From the NCBI RefSeq assembly GCF_000276665.1, contig NW_004955447.1, forward strand, positions 13,080,354-13,144,353: 64,000 nt of DNA, read 5' to 3'. The notes beneath the pieces are model-generated. The model searched no databases. It worked only from the letters and a program-made list of their open reading frames with translations, and had not been told where the DNA came from. Source of the DNA: Chinchilla lanigera. Lineage: Eukaryota; Chordata; Mammalia; Rodentia; Chinchillidae. Below are positions 35,651 through 45,720 of the stretch, in pieces; the first letter of the stretch is position 1, and each line of letters starts with the position of its first letter. The position numbers and the translations under genes are program-made.

Positions 35651-36784
35651 TAAGGAATGTTATGAGGAAAGTTTCTCCTGCTCTGTAAAAGAAATAGTTC
35701 ATTGGACCAAGCATATAAATGGTATCCTGATACTGAGCAAAATAAAGAGAAGTCACAGTGTAACTGCTCCCTCTTTTTGTAATTTATATGAATTGCTCTT
35801 GGGAATGGAACCAGTCAAGCCTTCCTATATTATATCAGCTAGTGACAGTTCATTAAGACTTTTCCCCTGGAGGATTCAGCCTGCTTCACAAGATTTTGGG
35901 AGAATTTCTGAGTGCAAGCAAATTTTTCTGAAGAACTGGAGAGAGAAAGCAAATTGACACTGTGTGAATGCAGACGACATAGACACAAACATTTTTCTTT
36001 CTGTTTCTTAAGAGTTGCAGTTTATCTCTGTCTTTTGCAGTTTCAGAATTCTACCATGTTACATCATGTTCATCCTACCGTGCTGAACCATCCTGCACGT
36101 TTCTATCTCTCTTCCTTACCATGAAACTGCTTCTTATTTATTTGTGGGGCAAATTTCCCTGGTTCCTTGTTTCCCTCAGATTTATGCCTTCCTTTTTATG
36201 TTCTCCACCCACCAATTTCCAATGTCTGCCTTTTTTTCAAACTAGGGAATTTTTTCAGAGGGCAAATTCTACTGACAAATCATTAAGTTAATATTGCTTT
36301 TCAACTAAAGATATTGAATTTGAGGGATGCTGTAGCCAATCAATTATCAGTTTGTGTTTTAGCAAAGATTAGTGATAATAGGATAGCTTTTTTTTCTCCA
36401 GAAAGAGGTCATCTTTAGGAGAGGCTAATTATTATAGCTTAGCAGTGGCAAAATGAGACCTTCAAAAGAAATGAAAAAGGACCCCAAATCAAGCTCATTT
36501 TATTTAAGGACATCTTCATCACAATCAATTGTCCCCTTCTCAGGTCTTATACTGACAGTAATCTTCATACAATTTAAAATGCTATTTTATTGGGCAGTAA
36601 CACTCAGGAGGGAAAACATCACTTCCAAATCAGCCCTGTAATTTTATTGCAAATTAAATAGGAGGAGATCTTTGAGTTCTGTGGATGCCACAGAGATGAA
36701 AGCAAGCTATTTTTCTTAATTTTGTTCTTTTCTCTTTAAAATAAAAGAAGAAATATGATAAAAGCAGTTCAGAAATTAATTTTG
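35651..36784. other. unique sequence, nothing recognised
   Basis: AT-rich, no long ORF or repeat assigned. Confidence 0.45.
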
Positions 36785-37125
36785 TGCACAGCAGAGTAAT
36801 ACTTAGCTATAAAGAAAGATAAACTTGAGTCAATTGTGGGAAAATGAATGCATCTTAAGACAGTAATGTTAAGTGAAATAAATCAGGTATACAAGCTTAA
36901 ATATCACACTATTTATCTTATATGAGAAATCTAAATTATAAATAAAGGGTAAAATAACAGATACAAAATAGGAAATAGGCAGACAGATCTTTCTCAGATG
37001 GGAAGGAGGACAGGAGACGAAGGGAGGGAGAAGAGAGAGGAAGGAATGGGAATGTAATAAAAAGTATGACATGTTATGTCCGTGTACCAACTTCATATGA
37101 GGAGTGTGATATTGTGTGGTGCGCA
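36785..37125 (+). mobile_element. L1 3' UTR fragment
   Basis: CAGCAGAGTAATACTTAGCT, GAAAATGAATGCATCTTAAG, GTTAAGTGAAATAAATCAGG and the purine-rich GGAGGACAGGAGACGAAGGG follow the order of L1 3' ends in sense orientation. Confidence 0.7.
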
Positions 37126-37478
37126 CGTGGGCTGATAAAGAAAATCTTAGAAGTGCTGTTGCTGGGTGAATGGGTAAGAGTGCATGTAACCTTTCTAGAT
37201 ATTGCAGAAAAAAATACAAAGGAAGGAAAATAATATTTCTACTTCCAGCCAGGAAAAATGGGTCAGATTTTCTTCTCCTAAAAACAACCAAAAAATAGGC
37301 AAAATATATGAAACAATAGTTTGTAAGACACTGTACATCAGGAGGCAAAGGACTATGATCACTGAAACCACGGAACACATGTAATCAGCATCTCAGCTCA
37401 CTTTCTGGAGAGAGTTTCTAACCAAAGTCCACGGAACAGAGACTCAGGAAGGGTCCAATAGTCTACCTGAGTTAGAGC
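37126..37478. other. no gene recognised
   Basis: Short overlapping ORFs only; no repeat named. Confidence 0.4.
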
Positions 37479-37490
37479 AAGAAAGACCAG

Positions 37491-37706
37491 GGGCCAGGGT
37501 ATAGCTCAGTGCCTGCCTTGCAAGCACAAGGTCCTGACTTCAATACCCAGTTTTCCCTCAAAAAAAACTGCAAAAGTGATGGGGTGGTGGTACACATCTG
37601 TGATCCCAGCATTCAGGAGGCTGAGGCAGGAGGATCACCAGAGTACAAGGCAAGACTGGGCTACAAAGCAAGACCCTGTCTCAAAAAAACAAAAAACAAA
37701 TAGAAT
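37491..37706 (+). mobile_element. ID-B1 composite SINE
   Basis: An ID-like part (GGGCCAGGGTATAGCTCAGT, core CCTTGCAAGCACAAGG, TCCTGACTTCAATACCCAG) is joined through an A-rich linker to a B1 part (GGGGTGGTGGTACACATC, GATCCCAGCATTCAGGAGGC, GGGCTACAAAGCAAGACCC, TGTCTC plus A-tail). The 12-bp direct repeat AAGAAAGACCAG at 37479-37490 and 37707-37718 flanks the whole, so the pair behaves as one insertion. The order ID then B1 recalls the B4 family of rodents. A B1 landing in an ID tail is the alternative. Confidence 0.8.
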
Positions 37707-37959
37707 AAGAAAGACCAGAAGCTACAGAGGGGATGAAGCACAGACTGTGTATAGCAGAGTCTTCAGAACAAAACTGCCTGAAAAGTTGCAGAGGTCCAGA
37801 AAGAGAATGTTTAGTGTATTTCTCAGTGATCTGATTACTGCATGTGCACGAGGTGCCTAACTGGTGTGGGAAATATCCATCTAGAAGGGTCTGATGGTAA
37901 CAGGTGCAGTGCCTAGGTAAGGACAGTGTGTTCTTTCATTAGCCAGAATGGAAACCTGG

Positions 37960-38570
37960 CTACATGATTCATGGGACGGAAGAGTTTGGTGCTTTCTTCA
38001 AAAGTTATACACACACATGTTACAGAACCCAACCATTCAAATGATAGGTATTTATCAATATTAATGAAGGTATAAAGCTTTAAATACTCTTTACACAAGT
38101 GTTTCAACAGTTGTGTTTATATCCCAAAATTAGAAGTAACACAGATATTATGCATAGGTAAATGGAGAAACAAACTCTAGAATATTCTACAGAAGATTTC
38201 TTCTGGGCTGTACACTGTAAACATAGTAAAATACAAATGAATCTCAAAATAAATTGACAGAGTAAAACCATACGGAAATACTGAAGAAACACCTGATTCC
38301 ATCTGCATAAAATTTTAAGCAAATTCAAATTAATTTATAAGAACAAAAAATAGATTGAAGGTTGACTTTGATATCATGGTTAGGAATGAAATATTCATTA
38401 TACTAACAGTAGACTGGGCTAAGCAGGCCTGGAACAGGGATAGTTGGGTTGATGTGTATTAATTGTCTTGATTGTAATAGTGTCATGTTTATACTCTTTT
38501 GTCAAAATTCACGAAAATGCAAATTTTAAATATGTACAGTTTATTATATATCAACGAGGCACTGACGAAA
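37960..38570 (+). mobile_element. old L1 3'-end fragment
   Basis: Landmarks in sense order: TGTTTATATCCCAAAATTAG, TAAATGGAGAAACAAACTC, TAGAATATTCTACAGAAG, TACGGAAATACTGAAG, GATTCCATCTGCATAAA, GGAACAGGGATAGTTGGG, ending with ATTTTAAATATGTACAGTTT. This is an older L1M-type 3' end; boundaries are approximate. Confidence 0.6.
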
Positions 38571-38771
38571 GTATTGTAATACCAATTTCTCTTTGAAAGT
38601 ATAGAATATTACTCTTCCTTGAGGTTTTATTTTAATGTACAATAGAAAAAAGATTAGAATGATGCATCCATAACAATGTGGCATATGACAGAAATAACGT
38701 ACCCTAAGAAGTGGACAAGAGTTATGTTTACGTTATTCAGCATAAGTTGGAGAAAATATAGAAAAATCCAT
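38571..38771. other. no feature recognised
   Basis: AT-rich, nothing supported. Confidence 0.4.
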
Positions 38772-38866
38772 TGATTTTACAGATATTAAATTAATATTTA
38801 CAGATCTTACAGATATTAATCTGTAATCTGTGTTGATCTTACAGATATTAAATTGATAAAATGAAC
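38772..38866 (+). repeat. 31-32-bp minisatellite, three copies
   Basis: GATTTTACAGATATTAAATT (38772), GATCTTACAGATATTA (38803) and GATCTTACAGATATTA (38835) recur at intervals of 31 and 32 bp. The latter two share a 16-bp perfect match. Confidence 0.85.
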
Positions 38867-39340
38867 AAGTAAATTGAGTATGAAGTAGACATTTTTACAA
38901 GTGCTTATCCTCTATGTATTCTCATTTTGTCCTATAATGAATTATGAGTTTCTTAGCTTTGGGAAAAAAAAATCCCTTATAAAATCTCTTCAACTTGTGA
39001 GTCAGGTTTCAACCTGGAGCACAGAACTATGAAGATGATAGAAAATGTTGACAAGTCATTAGATGCAGCGGATCAAACCTTGCTACTACAATGTAACCTA
39101 GAATGGCAAGGCAACAACATTTTAAGAGACTTAAAAGAAATTCTGTACTATTCCCCAGAAGCCGTCATATTAGTGAAGTTTATCTCAGTCTTTAAATTCA
39201 CATAAGTCATGCGCTGAATTGAATTTACTACTCAAGCAGCGGCATCCGCTACTGCGGTATCGTCTTGTCCCCTTCTAAATCACCTTATTTGACTCAAAGA
39301 TAAAAGACCACTTTCATTTCTGCCTGGGACAGATTAAACA
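38867..39340. other. no feature recognised
   Basis: No repeat or coding signal supported. Confidence 0.4.
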
Positions 39341-39697
39341 TTAGCAATCAGAAGCAATCGCTTTTCTCTTCAACATCACTTTTAGCTTTTTTCTTGCGAC
39401 ACACTCTCTGGGGATTTCCTGCTGGCTGAAGACTAGGCAAATAACATTTTTCTTTAGCATGGCAGCCTTTGATAACATCCTGTATAACTCAGGTTTTTCA
39501 AAACAATGTGTGAAGTTGTAGCAGCTGAGAGGTAAAGCCATGTATGCCATAGATCTCTGAGAAGCTGATAAATCTCGATCTAGATGTCCCTGAAGTTTCT
39601 GCATGTTACTTTGGATCACATGTGCACTGTGAGTTTGTACAACAGAATAGACAATTTTAGCAATATCTGTGATATCAACTCTGTCGCTGTTGATCAA
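39341..39697 (-). other. unidentified ORF, 118 codons
   Basis: Minus-strand open frame without an ATG at its apparent start (it begins with a TTG codon, preceded by an in-frame stop eight codons upstream). It holds a central hydrophilic stretch (QSNMQKLQGHLDRDLSASQR) and a basic C-terminus. I do not recognise it. Together with the ORF just upstream it could be a decayed retrocopy or chance. Confidence 0.2.
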
Positions 39698-39779
39698 GGC
39701 AACTTTATTTCATTCTGTTTGCTTAAACTTTAGACAGGTACCTTCCTTGCTATAAACCTATGACTTTTACTAGGAACAC

Positions 39780-40196
39780 TTAGATTAGAAAACTTAATCT
39801 TCTGGCTTCTTGCTTTGTCTCCTTGAAATGCAAATCTGGACATGTTCGCAGCAGCAAGGAAAGCGCCCCTATTTCCTGTCCTTGTGGGAAAATAGGAGCC
39901 AACTTTGACAAACGCAAACTGCCGAACACAGATGACCTAAGCAAATTAACAAAGCTTGCCCATAGTATCCTCCTATACCTTTCCAATAGATCACTCTGGT
40001 ACTTAACATTTTTCCTGCTTTTGGTCGGAGGGAAGTTGGACTCATTCTCTCTCTCTGTTGCAGTGGTCTTGAGTAAAATCTTCCTTGCCAGTTTATGTTC
40101 ATTTTGTTCAATTTTTCTTTGACTCTGTCCTTGAGAAATCATCTTTTCTCTGGTAATCATGAAGGTGTGAAAGAGGTAAAACAGAAGTTTTAGCAA
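39780..40196 (-). other. unidentified ORF, 138 codons
   Basis: Minus-strand ORF with a polar N-terminal half rich in K, R, E and Q (SQGQSQRKIEQNEHKLARKI) and a more hydrophobic C-terminal half. The strand and position beside 39341-39697 suggest a single decayed unit, but a second minus-strand frame and a plus-strand frame are open here as well. No family is recognised. Confidence 0.2.
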
Positions 40197-40275
40197 AGCA
40201 CTCTGAACATTCGTTATATGTTAAAATGTAAATATGGGCTGCTGAAGGTTTGGCTTGAACTGGGCTAAATCAAGG

Positions 40276-40352
40276 TGCTAGAAGTAGAGTGTAGCTTAGT
40301 GGTGGAGTGTTTGGACAGCGTGTTCAAGATCCTGGGTTCAATCCCTGAGTAA
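40276..40352 (+). mobile_element. degenerate ID-like SINE
   Basis: GAGTGTAGCTTAGTGGTGGA resembles an A box and CCTGGGTTCAATCCCTGAG a B box of a tRNA-derived SINE. Decayed, with no clear tail. Confidence 0.55.
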
Positions 40353-41482
40353 CAATATCCAATAAGTAATCTGAGGAGTTAGGGCTTCCTGTCCTGGACC
40401 CATTTAAATTGAGAGGCCCAAGAATCCCAGTTCTATTCCTTAGGATGTTTTTCCCCATTTTGACCCTGAATTTCTACATTCTACACCCAATAAACCACAT
40501 CCCATGGAGGTACAGAGTAAAATTAATTTTGTCCTAGAATATTTTGCCTTCCCTTGATATTAGATAGCTCTGTCATCTCAGTGTCTTCATTGACCTATTG
40601 ATCCAAAGATGAAGCAGGAAGCTAAAGCAAGCTCCAGGTTGGCGTCACCTAGAGAAAAGCCTGAGTTCTTGCAGTGACGATTGCCGTATCACACAACTTT
40701 AGCTACAGAAGAGAAACTCTTAGGCCACAACTCCAAATTAAAGGTCACAGAGCCAAATCGGGATCTTCAGTTACTTCTGACACTTTCTTTTCTCCATTTC
40801 CATTCAGGTCGCAGGCTCCTCCGGTGTGGAGAGAAACCTCAAAGTGGTAGTGCCCACTGTCATATTACAGGAAGAGCAGGAACCTTCCAACACTTGTACA
40901 AACCTCGCTCAGAGTTGTCATTTGGACACTTAGCCACAAAAGAAGAAATTGGTTTGCAAACATTACAGACCACCGTTTGCTTTTGTGGAATTTACTCTCT
41001 GACATCAAATATGCGTGGCCACTGTGCAAGGTGGTCCTAGTCCTGTAATGGATAAACATTTTAAATTAATGACTAATTACCCAATATACGGTAGAATAAT
41101 ACAAAAGATATGATGGAGTTATGTATCAGTTTTGCTCTCAATATCCCACTACTATATTTAGCCCTATATGTTGTTCAATGAGCTGCTATTATCTCCCATG
41201 CTGACACTGTCTCCAGCGCGTGTGTAGCCAAAGTGAGCAGAGATACTCTCTTCAGGTACGGCTGTTGCCTGTACTTTCAGACAGCTTTTATTCATGATCT
41301 GTAAAATTAAACTTTAATATTTTTAATGTTTTCTTTTTGCTATGGTTGTTTTTCTTTATTTCTTGAGTCATAGTATCTTGGGCTTCTTATAATGGAACTA
41401 CAAAATACACATGAGCTCAAAGGTTATATCTACCCACATTCCTACAAGGAAACTCAAAATCATTCTCTTTGTACATTCTTTT
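40353..41482. other. unique sequence, nothing recognised
   Basis: A plus-strand ORF at 40681-41040 lacks an ATG start and a domain. No repeat was assigned. Confidence 0.4.
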
Positions 41483-41636
41483 CTTTTCTTTTTCTTTTTT
41501 TTTTTGAGCAGAGTTTCATTATGTAGCTTATACCACTCTTGAACTCACTATTTAGTCTGGTGTGAAAGTCTTGGAGACCCTCTGGCCTCAGCCTCCCCAC
41601 TGCTGGGATTGCACTTCTGTGTCACCACACCCAGCT
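41483..41636 (-). mobile_element. B1-like SINE, old
   Basis: Plus strand shows a T-run, GAGCAGAGTTTCATTATGTA, CTCTTGAACTCACTATTTAG, CCTCAGCCTCCCCACTGCTG and CACCACACCCAGC, the antisense of a 7SL-derived SINE. Many changes mark it as old. Confidence 0.8.
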
Positions 41637-43525
41637 GTGTTCTCATTTTACAGATAAAGCATTCTGGAACTATAATGTAGGACTAGGAAAGGCAATGACT
41701 TTACAGTGACCTGTTACCAGTGTCAGCATTACTGCACTGCCACACATGAGAAACAACTGAAATGCATATCTACCTAAAAATTTGGGGCAGTGTTATTCAG
41801 ACCCCCAGATAAATGCTATGGAGTGATGACTGAAATTATTACTTAAACTGATTAATAATCCTTGTCAAATTTGTGAAGACATCTGCAGAACAGCATCTGA
41901 TTTGGAATCTTTTACAGTCTAAGAAATGTGCTCTATAGAGTGATGACCAGTCAAACCAAGAAAATAACAGTAGAAGTTAGAACCTTTAAAGTCCACTGCT
42001 TAGTGGGAAACTAAGGATAAAGACAAATGTAAATTCTCATCCAAGCAGAAAAAGAAATGTTTTTAATGTTTCCACCATTACTGAATTTGTTGTCCAAAAT
42101 CTTAAGAAGTAAAGAGAATAGACTGAACTTTTTTCTGTTTTGTAGCAGAGATTTGCCTTCTTATTTTGGCTCCATTTTCCCCTATTCTTTATTTTCTTAA
42201 AGCTGGTGTTTTAAAGTGTGCTTAGTTTTTTTAATGTTTCATATTTTCTATATTTTTTAGGACATGTTTACAATAATAATGTCTATATCGTTGTGTAGAG
42301 TGTAGACGTGACATAATACATCTTAAGTCTCCCAGGGAATGAATTTGAGGAAGAAAGGTGAAGGATGACAGCTACAAAGGATATTAGGTGTTTACAGAGG
42401 GAGACACTGACAGAGACCAGACAAGGGTACCAGACAGTGCGGAAACAAAGGCAGAGGAGAGTACTGTCTCCCAAGCAACGACGAAGAACTCAGTGCAAAT
42501 GAGTAACAGAGTCACTTGAACATAAAAAAGGCAGCTTCATTTGGCAACATGATAGTAACTTCTGCATCTAACAAAACCAAATCCCTTGTGAGTGGGATCA
42601 AGAGAGTGGAAAAGCAGGAAGCAGAGAAGGTGAACATAAATAATCCTCTGGCTGAATTTTACTGCAAAAGTTAGCCGAGTATCTGGAGAAGTCTCTGGAG
42701 AACATGTGTAGAAATGCAGACAACAGAGCAAGTCCACATGCTGATGCAACTGAACAAACAGGAGAAATCAGAGCCCTGTGGAAGACCGGGCTGAGCACTG
42801 TGGAAGGGTGAGAGGGTGGATCGATTGGGTAGGCAGGGTAGCATTCCTGACTGATTGACATTTGCATTCCTGAGTAGAACAGGTTCAGTCAGCAGGATTG
42901 AACTTTTTTTTCCCTCTATTCATCTCTGTTCCACAGAGTCACTAGAGGAATACAGCAAAAAAGCAGCTATTTGTACCCACGGTTGAGGTTTTAGCAAGTG
43001 TTGCAGGGAGAGAAGTAGCTGTGAATGTAGACAGGAGGGGTGTACAATAATGGACGATGAAGTCTACCGTGAGTAAGAAGGAAGGGAGGCTGAAAAAAGG
43101 CCAAGGGGAAAATTGGAAGATGTAAAGCACCGGATCTGTTAGATGCAGAGGGTACAGACACCCGGTAATGTTTTCAGGAGTCTGCCTTTCTGTCCTATGA
43201 CATTCAGCAGTACGTTCACCACATTTTTGATCACTCCTCAAAGACACTCATGAAAAAGCTCTTCCAGAAGTGCTTCAAAAATGGCAAGAATGAAGAGACA
43301 AGTGTGACTGAAATGGGGGTAGGTGGTATTTTGAGTGGAGTTAACAGTAATCTGCTAGTTACTGTAATGATCACTTTAGTTTAAACAGTCATCCTATAAC
43401 TCAATCACAGGTCAGACAGCCACATTTGAATGAAAGATCCACATTGTTAGAAAGTGTTTGGTTTCTTTGTTTTAGCTTTAGAACTTAGCATAGCTCCTAG
43501 AATGTACTAGCTGGTCAATAAATAA
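41637..43525. other. unique sequence, nothing recognised
   Basis: No gene, RNA or repeat could be supported. Confidence 0.45.
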
Positions 43526-43532
43526 ACATTCA

Positions 43533-43628
43533 GGGGCTGGGGGTATAGCTCAGTGGCATAGGTGCTTCTCTGGCCAGCCTGAGGTCATGAGTTCGATTCC
43601 CAGTACCAATAAATAAATAAACAAACAG
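43533..43628 (+). mobile_element. older ID-like SINE
   Basis: GGGGCTGGGGGTATAGCTCA head, core TGGCCAGCCTGAGG, B box GTCATGAGTTCGATTCCCAG, then AATAAATAAA tail. Short target duplication ACATTCA at 43526-43532 and 43629-43635. The core differs from the main ID group (AGCCTGAGG in place of AAGCGCAAGG) and is shared with the copy at 51 kb, so the two form a subfamily. Confidence 0.88.
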
Positions 43629-43635
43629 ACATTCA

Positions 43636-44150
43636 TCACATACTATGCTCTTTATGTGTACTTTTAGGCATTGTGCATACAACTTTTACTGAAACTAACA
43701 AGCACATGATTACTTTATTAGAGAACAGGTATTGGGCAGAAGAATTATGAGAAAACCAAAGGCACCCACTCATTAAAACTTTAGAGAAAGTAATGCTTAA
43801 ATCTCTATGATGAATGACTGCTGGTGAATCAGAAGCTAATCATGTAATGCTCTGGTACTAAACAAAATATGGGCTGAGTTGCAAAGGGGTGTTATATGTT
43901 TCAGAAAAAGTAGACAGTAACTGTACAGTACCTTTTATATTGGACGTTTATTTCCTTTATGTTTTCACTTCTGTAGCCTTTTTCAGGTTTTGGAATCTAG
44001 CAGGTAATTGCCAAAATCTCCTAGGATAGTTATCAAGGGATCTTACAGATTTACTTTCATAGCGAGAGAAGTCTAACTTCTTATTTTCATTCTTAATATT
44101 TGTTTGTACTTAGATTTGTACAGTAATAGTTTTCGGTCTTTGTGGAAGCT
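43636..44150. other. unique sequence, nothing recognised
   Basis: No feature supported. Confidence 0.45.
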
Positions 44151-44491
44151 TGTCTTATTTACCTTCTCCCCCCTGAGTCAGAATACTTGATGCTCGCAAC
44201 CCTCAGGAGGAGAGGGTTACTTTGGCTCACAGATTGTAGAGGGGTCAGTCCATAGCAGGCTGGGCCTGAGATGCTGAGGAAGAGTGACACGGCGGCTGGA
44301 AGCAGAGAGCTGTCAAGGGTGGAAAAGAGAGAGACCTATCCACGCTATGCCCCAGCGACCACCTTTTCCAAGCAGGCTTCACCTCCCAATCTCTCATTTA
44401 GCTATAAACTCATTGATGGAATAAACCACCAATGAATATTATGCACCCATGATCCAATCACCCCCCTAAAGCTCTACCTATGAGCACATCA
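44151..44491 (-). mobile_element. solo MaLR-type LTR
   Basis: On the minus strand: starts TGATGTGCTCATAGGTAGAG, contains GATTGGATCATGGGTGCAT, GAGTTTATAGCTAAATGAGA and TATGGACTGACCCCTCTACA, and ends AATAAGACA. It is of the same group as the LTR at 8.2-8.6 kb and has no internal region beside it. Ends are estimated. Confidence 0.75.
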
Positions 44492-45235
44492 GCTTTTATA
44501 GGGGGTGGGCTCATCTAAATATAAGTGATAACAAATATCTTTGTATATATTCTAAAAGGATGACAAATACTAGCTATGTTACACCTAAGGCGGTAGAGAT
44601 AGAGATGAACTACATAGTTATTTAAGTTAGAAGTTGAAAATGTTCCACTATTCCAGAAATATCTTACTGAAGGAAACTTAGGAAACATTTCAGGCAACAT
44701 TAAGAATACGCTTTGAATTATATATTAATTCCTGAGAAGATCCATAAATCCAAACCCTGACATATTTTTAAGTACACATTTGGGAAAATGTTACCGTAAT
44801 ACTATTGATTTCATTCATTTAGCAAAATGAAATGTATACTTTAACCAGTCCATGTACTTATGCTATTGTAATGTTAGAATATTAATTCCTGAAGCTATTT
44901 TAATTTTGCTGATGAGCATATAGGAAGATTTTTATGACACTTTTGTCTTTATGGAGTAGAAAACACTAATAGCTTTCAAGATCATCACAGACTTTCAAAA
45001 TAATCGGCAAGGTGATTTGGGACAACAGAGTGCTGGGTAAAAGTACAGAGGCAAGTTTTGAAAAATTAGATTCTTAAAAGTGAATTTCCTTGGACCATTT
45101 TATATAATAATAATTGGTATCAGGCACACCGCTGCAATTACCACATTATCATGGTAGAAGTCATGTGTGGGCAGTGTTTGCGAGTGAAGATAACACTGAA
45201 TACTAAACAAGTGACAAAAGGATTGGTATAGTGCA
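44492..45235. other. AT-rich sequence, nothing recognised
   Basis: No feature supported. Confidence 0.45.
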
Positions 45236-45292
45236 AACAGCACACCACCCTCCCTGGCTGCCAGCCAGGTGGCTCCGGGCGCTGTCCTGCCG

Positions 45293-45412
45293 TCTCACAG
45301 ACGCTGGCGTGCCAACCACGACGGTGATTTCATCTCACAGACGCTGGCGTGCCAACCACGACGGTGATTTCATCTCACAGACGCTGGCGTGCCAACCACG
45401 ACGGTGATTTCT
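45293..45412 (+). repeat. 40-bp GC-rich minisatellite, three copies
   Basis: Three adjoining copies of a 40-bp unit (start TCTCACAGACGCTGGCGTGC, end ACCACGACGGTGATTTCA) at 45293, 45333 and 45373. The copies are identical except at the very end of the third (TTTCT). Each holds several CpG dinucleotides. Just upstream lies the perfect 7-bp palindrome arm pair CTGGCTG-C-CAGCCAG. Confidence 0.97.
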
Positions 45413-45574
45413 GTCTCTCAGATGGAGAGAGAAGGGGAGTAAATGAGTACATGATTTCTCTTTATATTTGAAGGTTTATTTGATTTGATGATTTATGACA
45501 ACAGTGCAACACAACACCCTGACCGCGGTAACCAGCAGTAACTGCTCAGGTGAAGCCTGTATTCTTGGTAAGCA

Positions 45575-45720
45575 CGAAGACTGAAGGGACCAGGTCAAGC
45601 TTCTGCTGTCCGAATTACTAGGTGTGCAACTTCGAGCAAATGACTTTGCTCATCTGTGCGTCCATTGAAGCTTCTTTAAATTATGAAAAATTATCATATA
45701 AAAGAGCTGAGAAGATGATT
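45575..45720 (+). mobile_element. MIR-like SINE remnant
   Basis: AATTACTAGGTGTGCAACTT, CGAGCAAATGACTTTGCTCA and TCTGTGCGTCCATTGAAGC follow the MIR middle region (tract of tRNA-derived SINE with the core). Decayed. Confidence 0.5.

Noticed and set aside
40681..41040. 119-codon plus-strand ORF
   Set aside because: It lacks an ATG start, a recognised domain and a plausible context.
45293..45412. CRISPR-like array
   Set aside because: The 40-bp units adjoin directly with no spacers, and the context is a rodent genome. It is a minisatellite.
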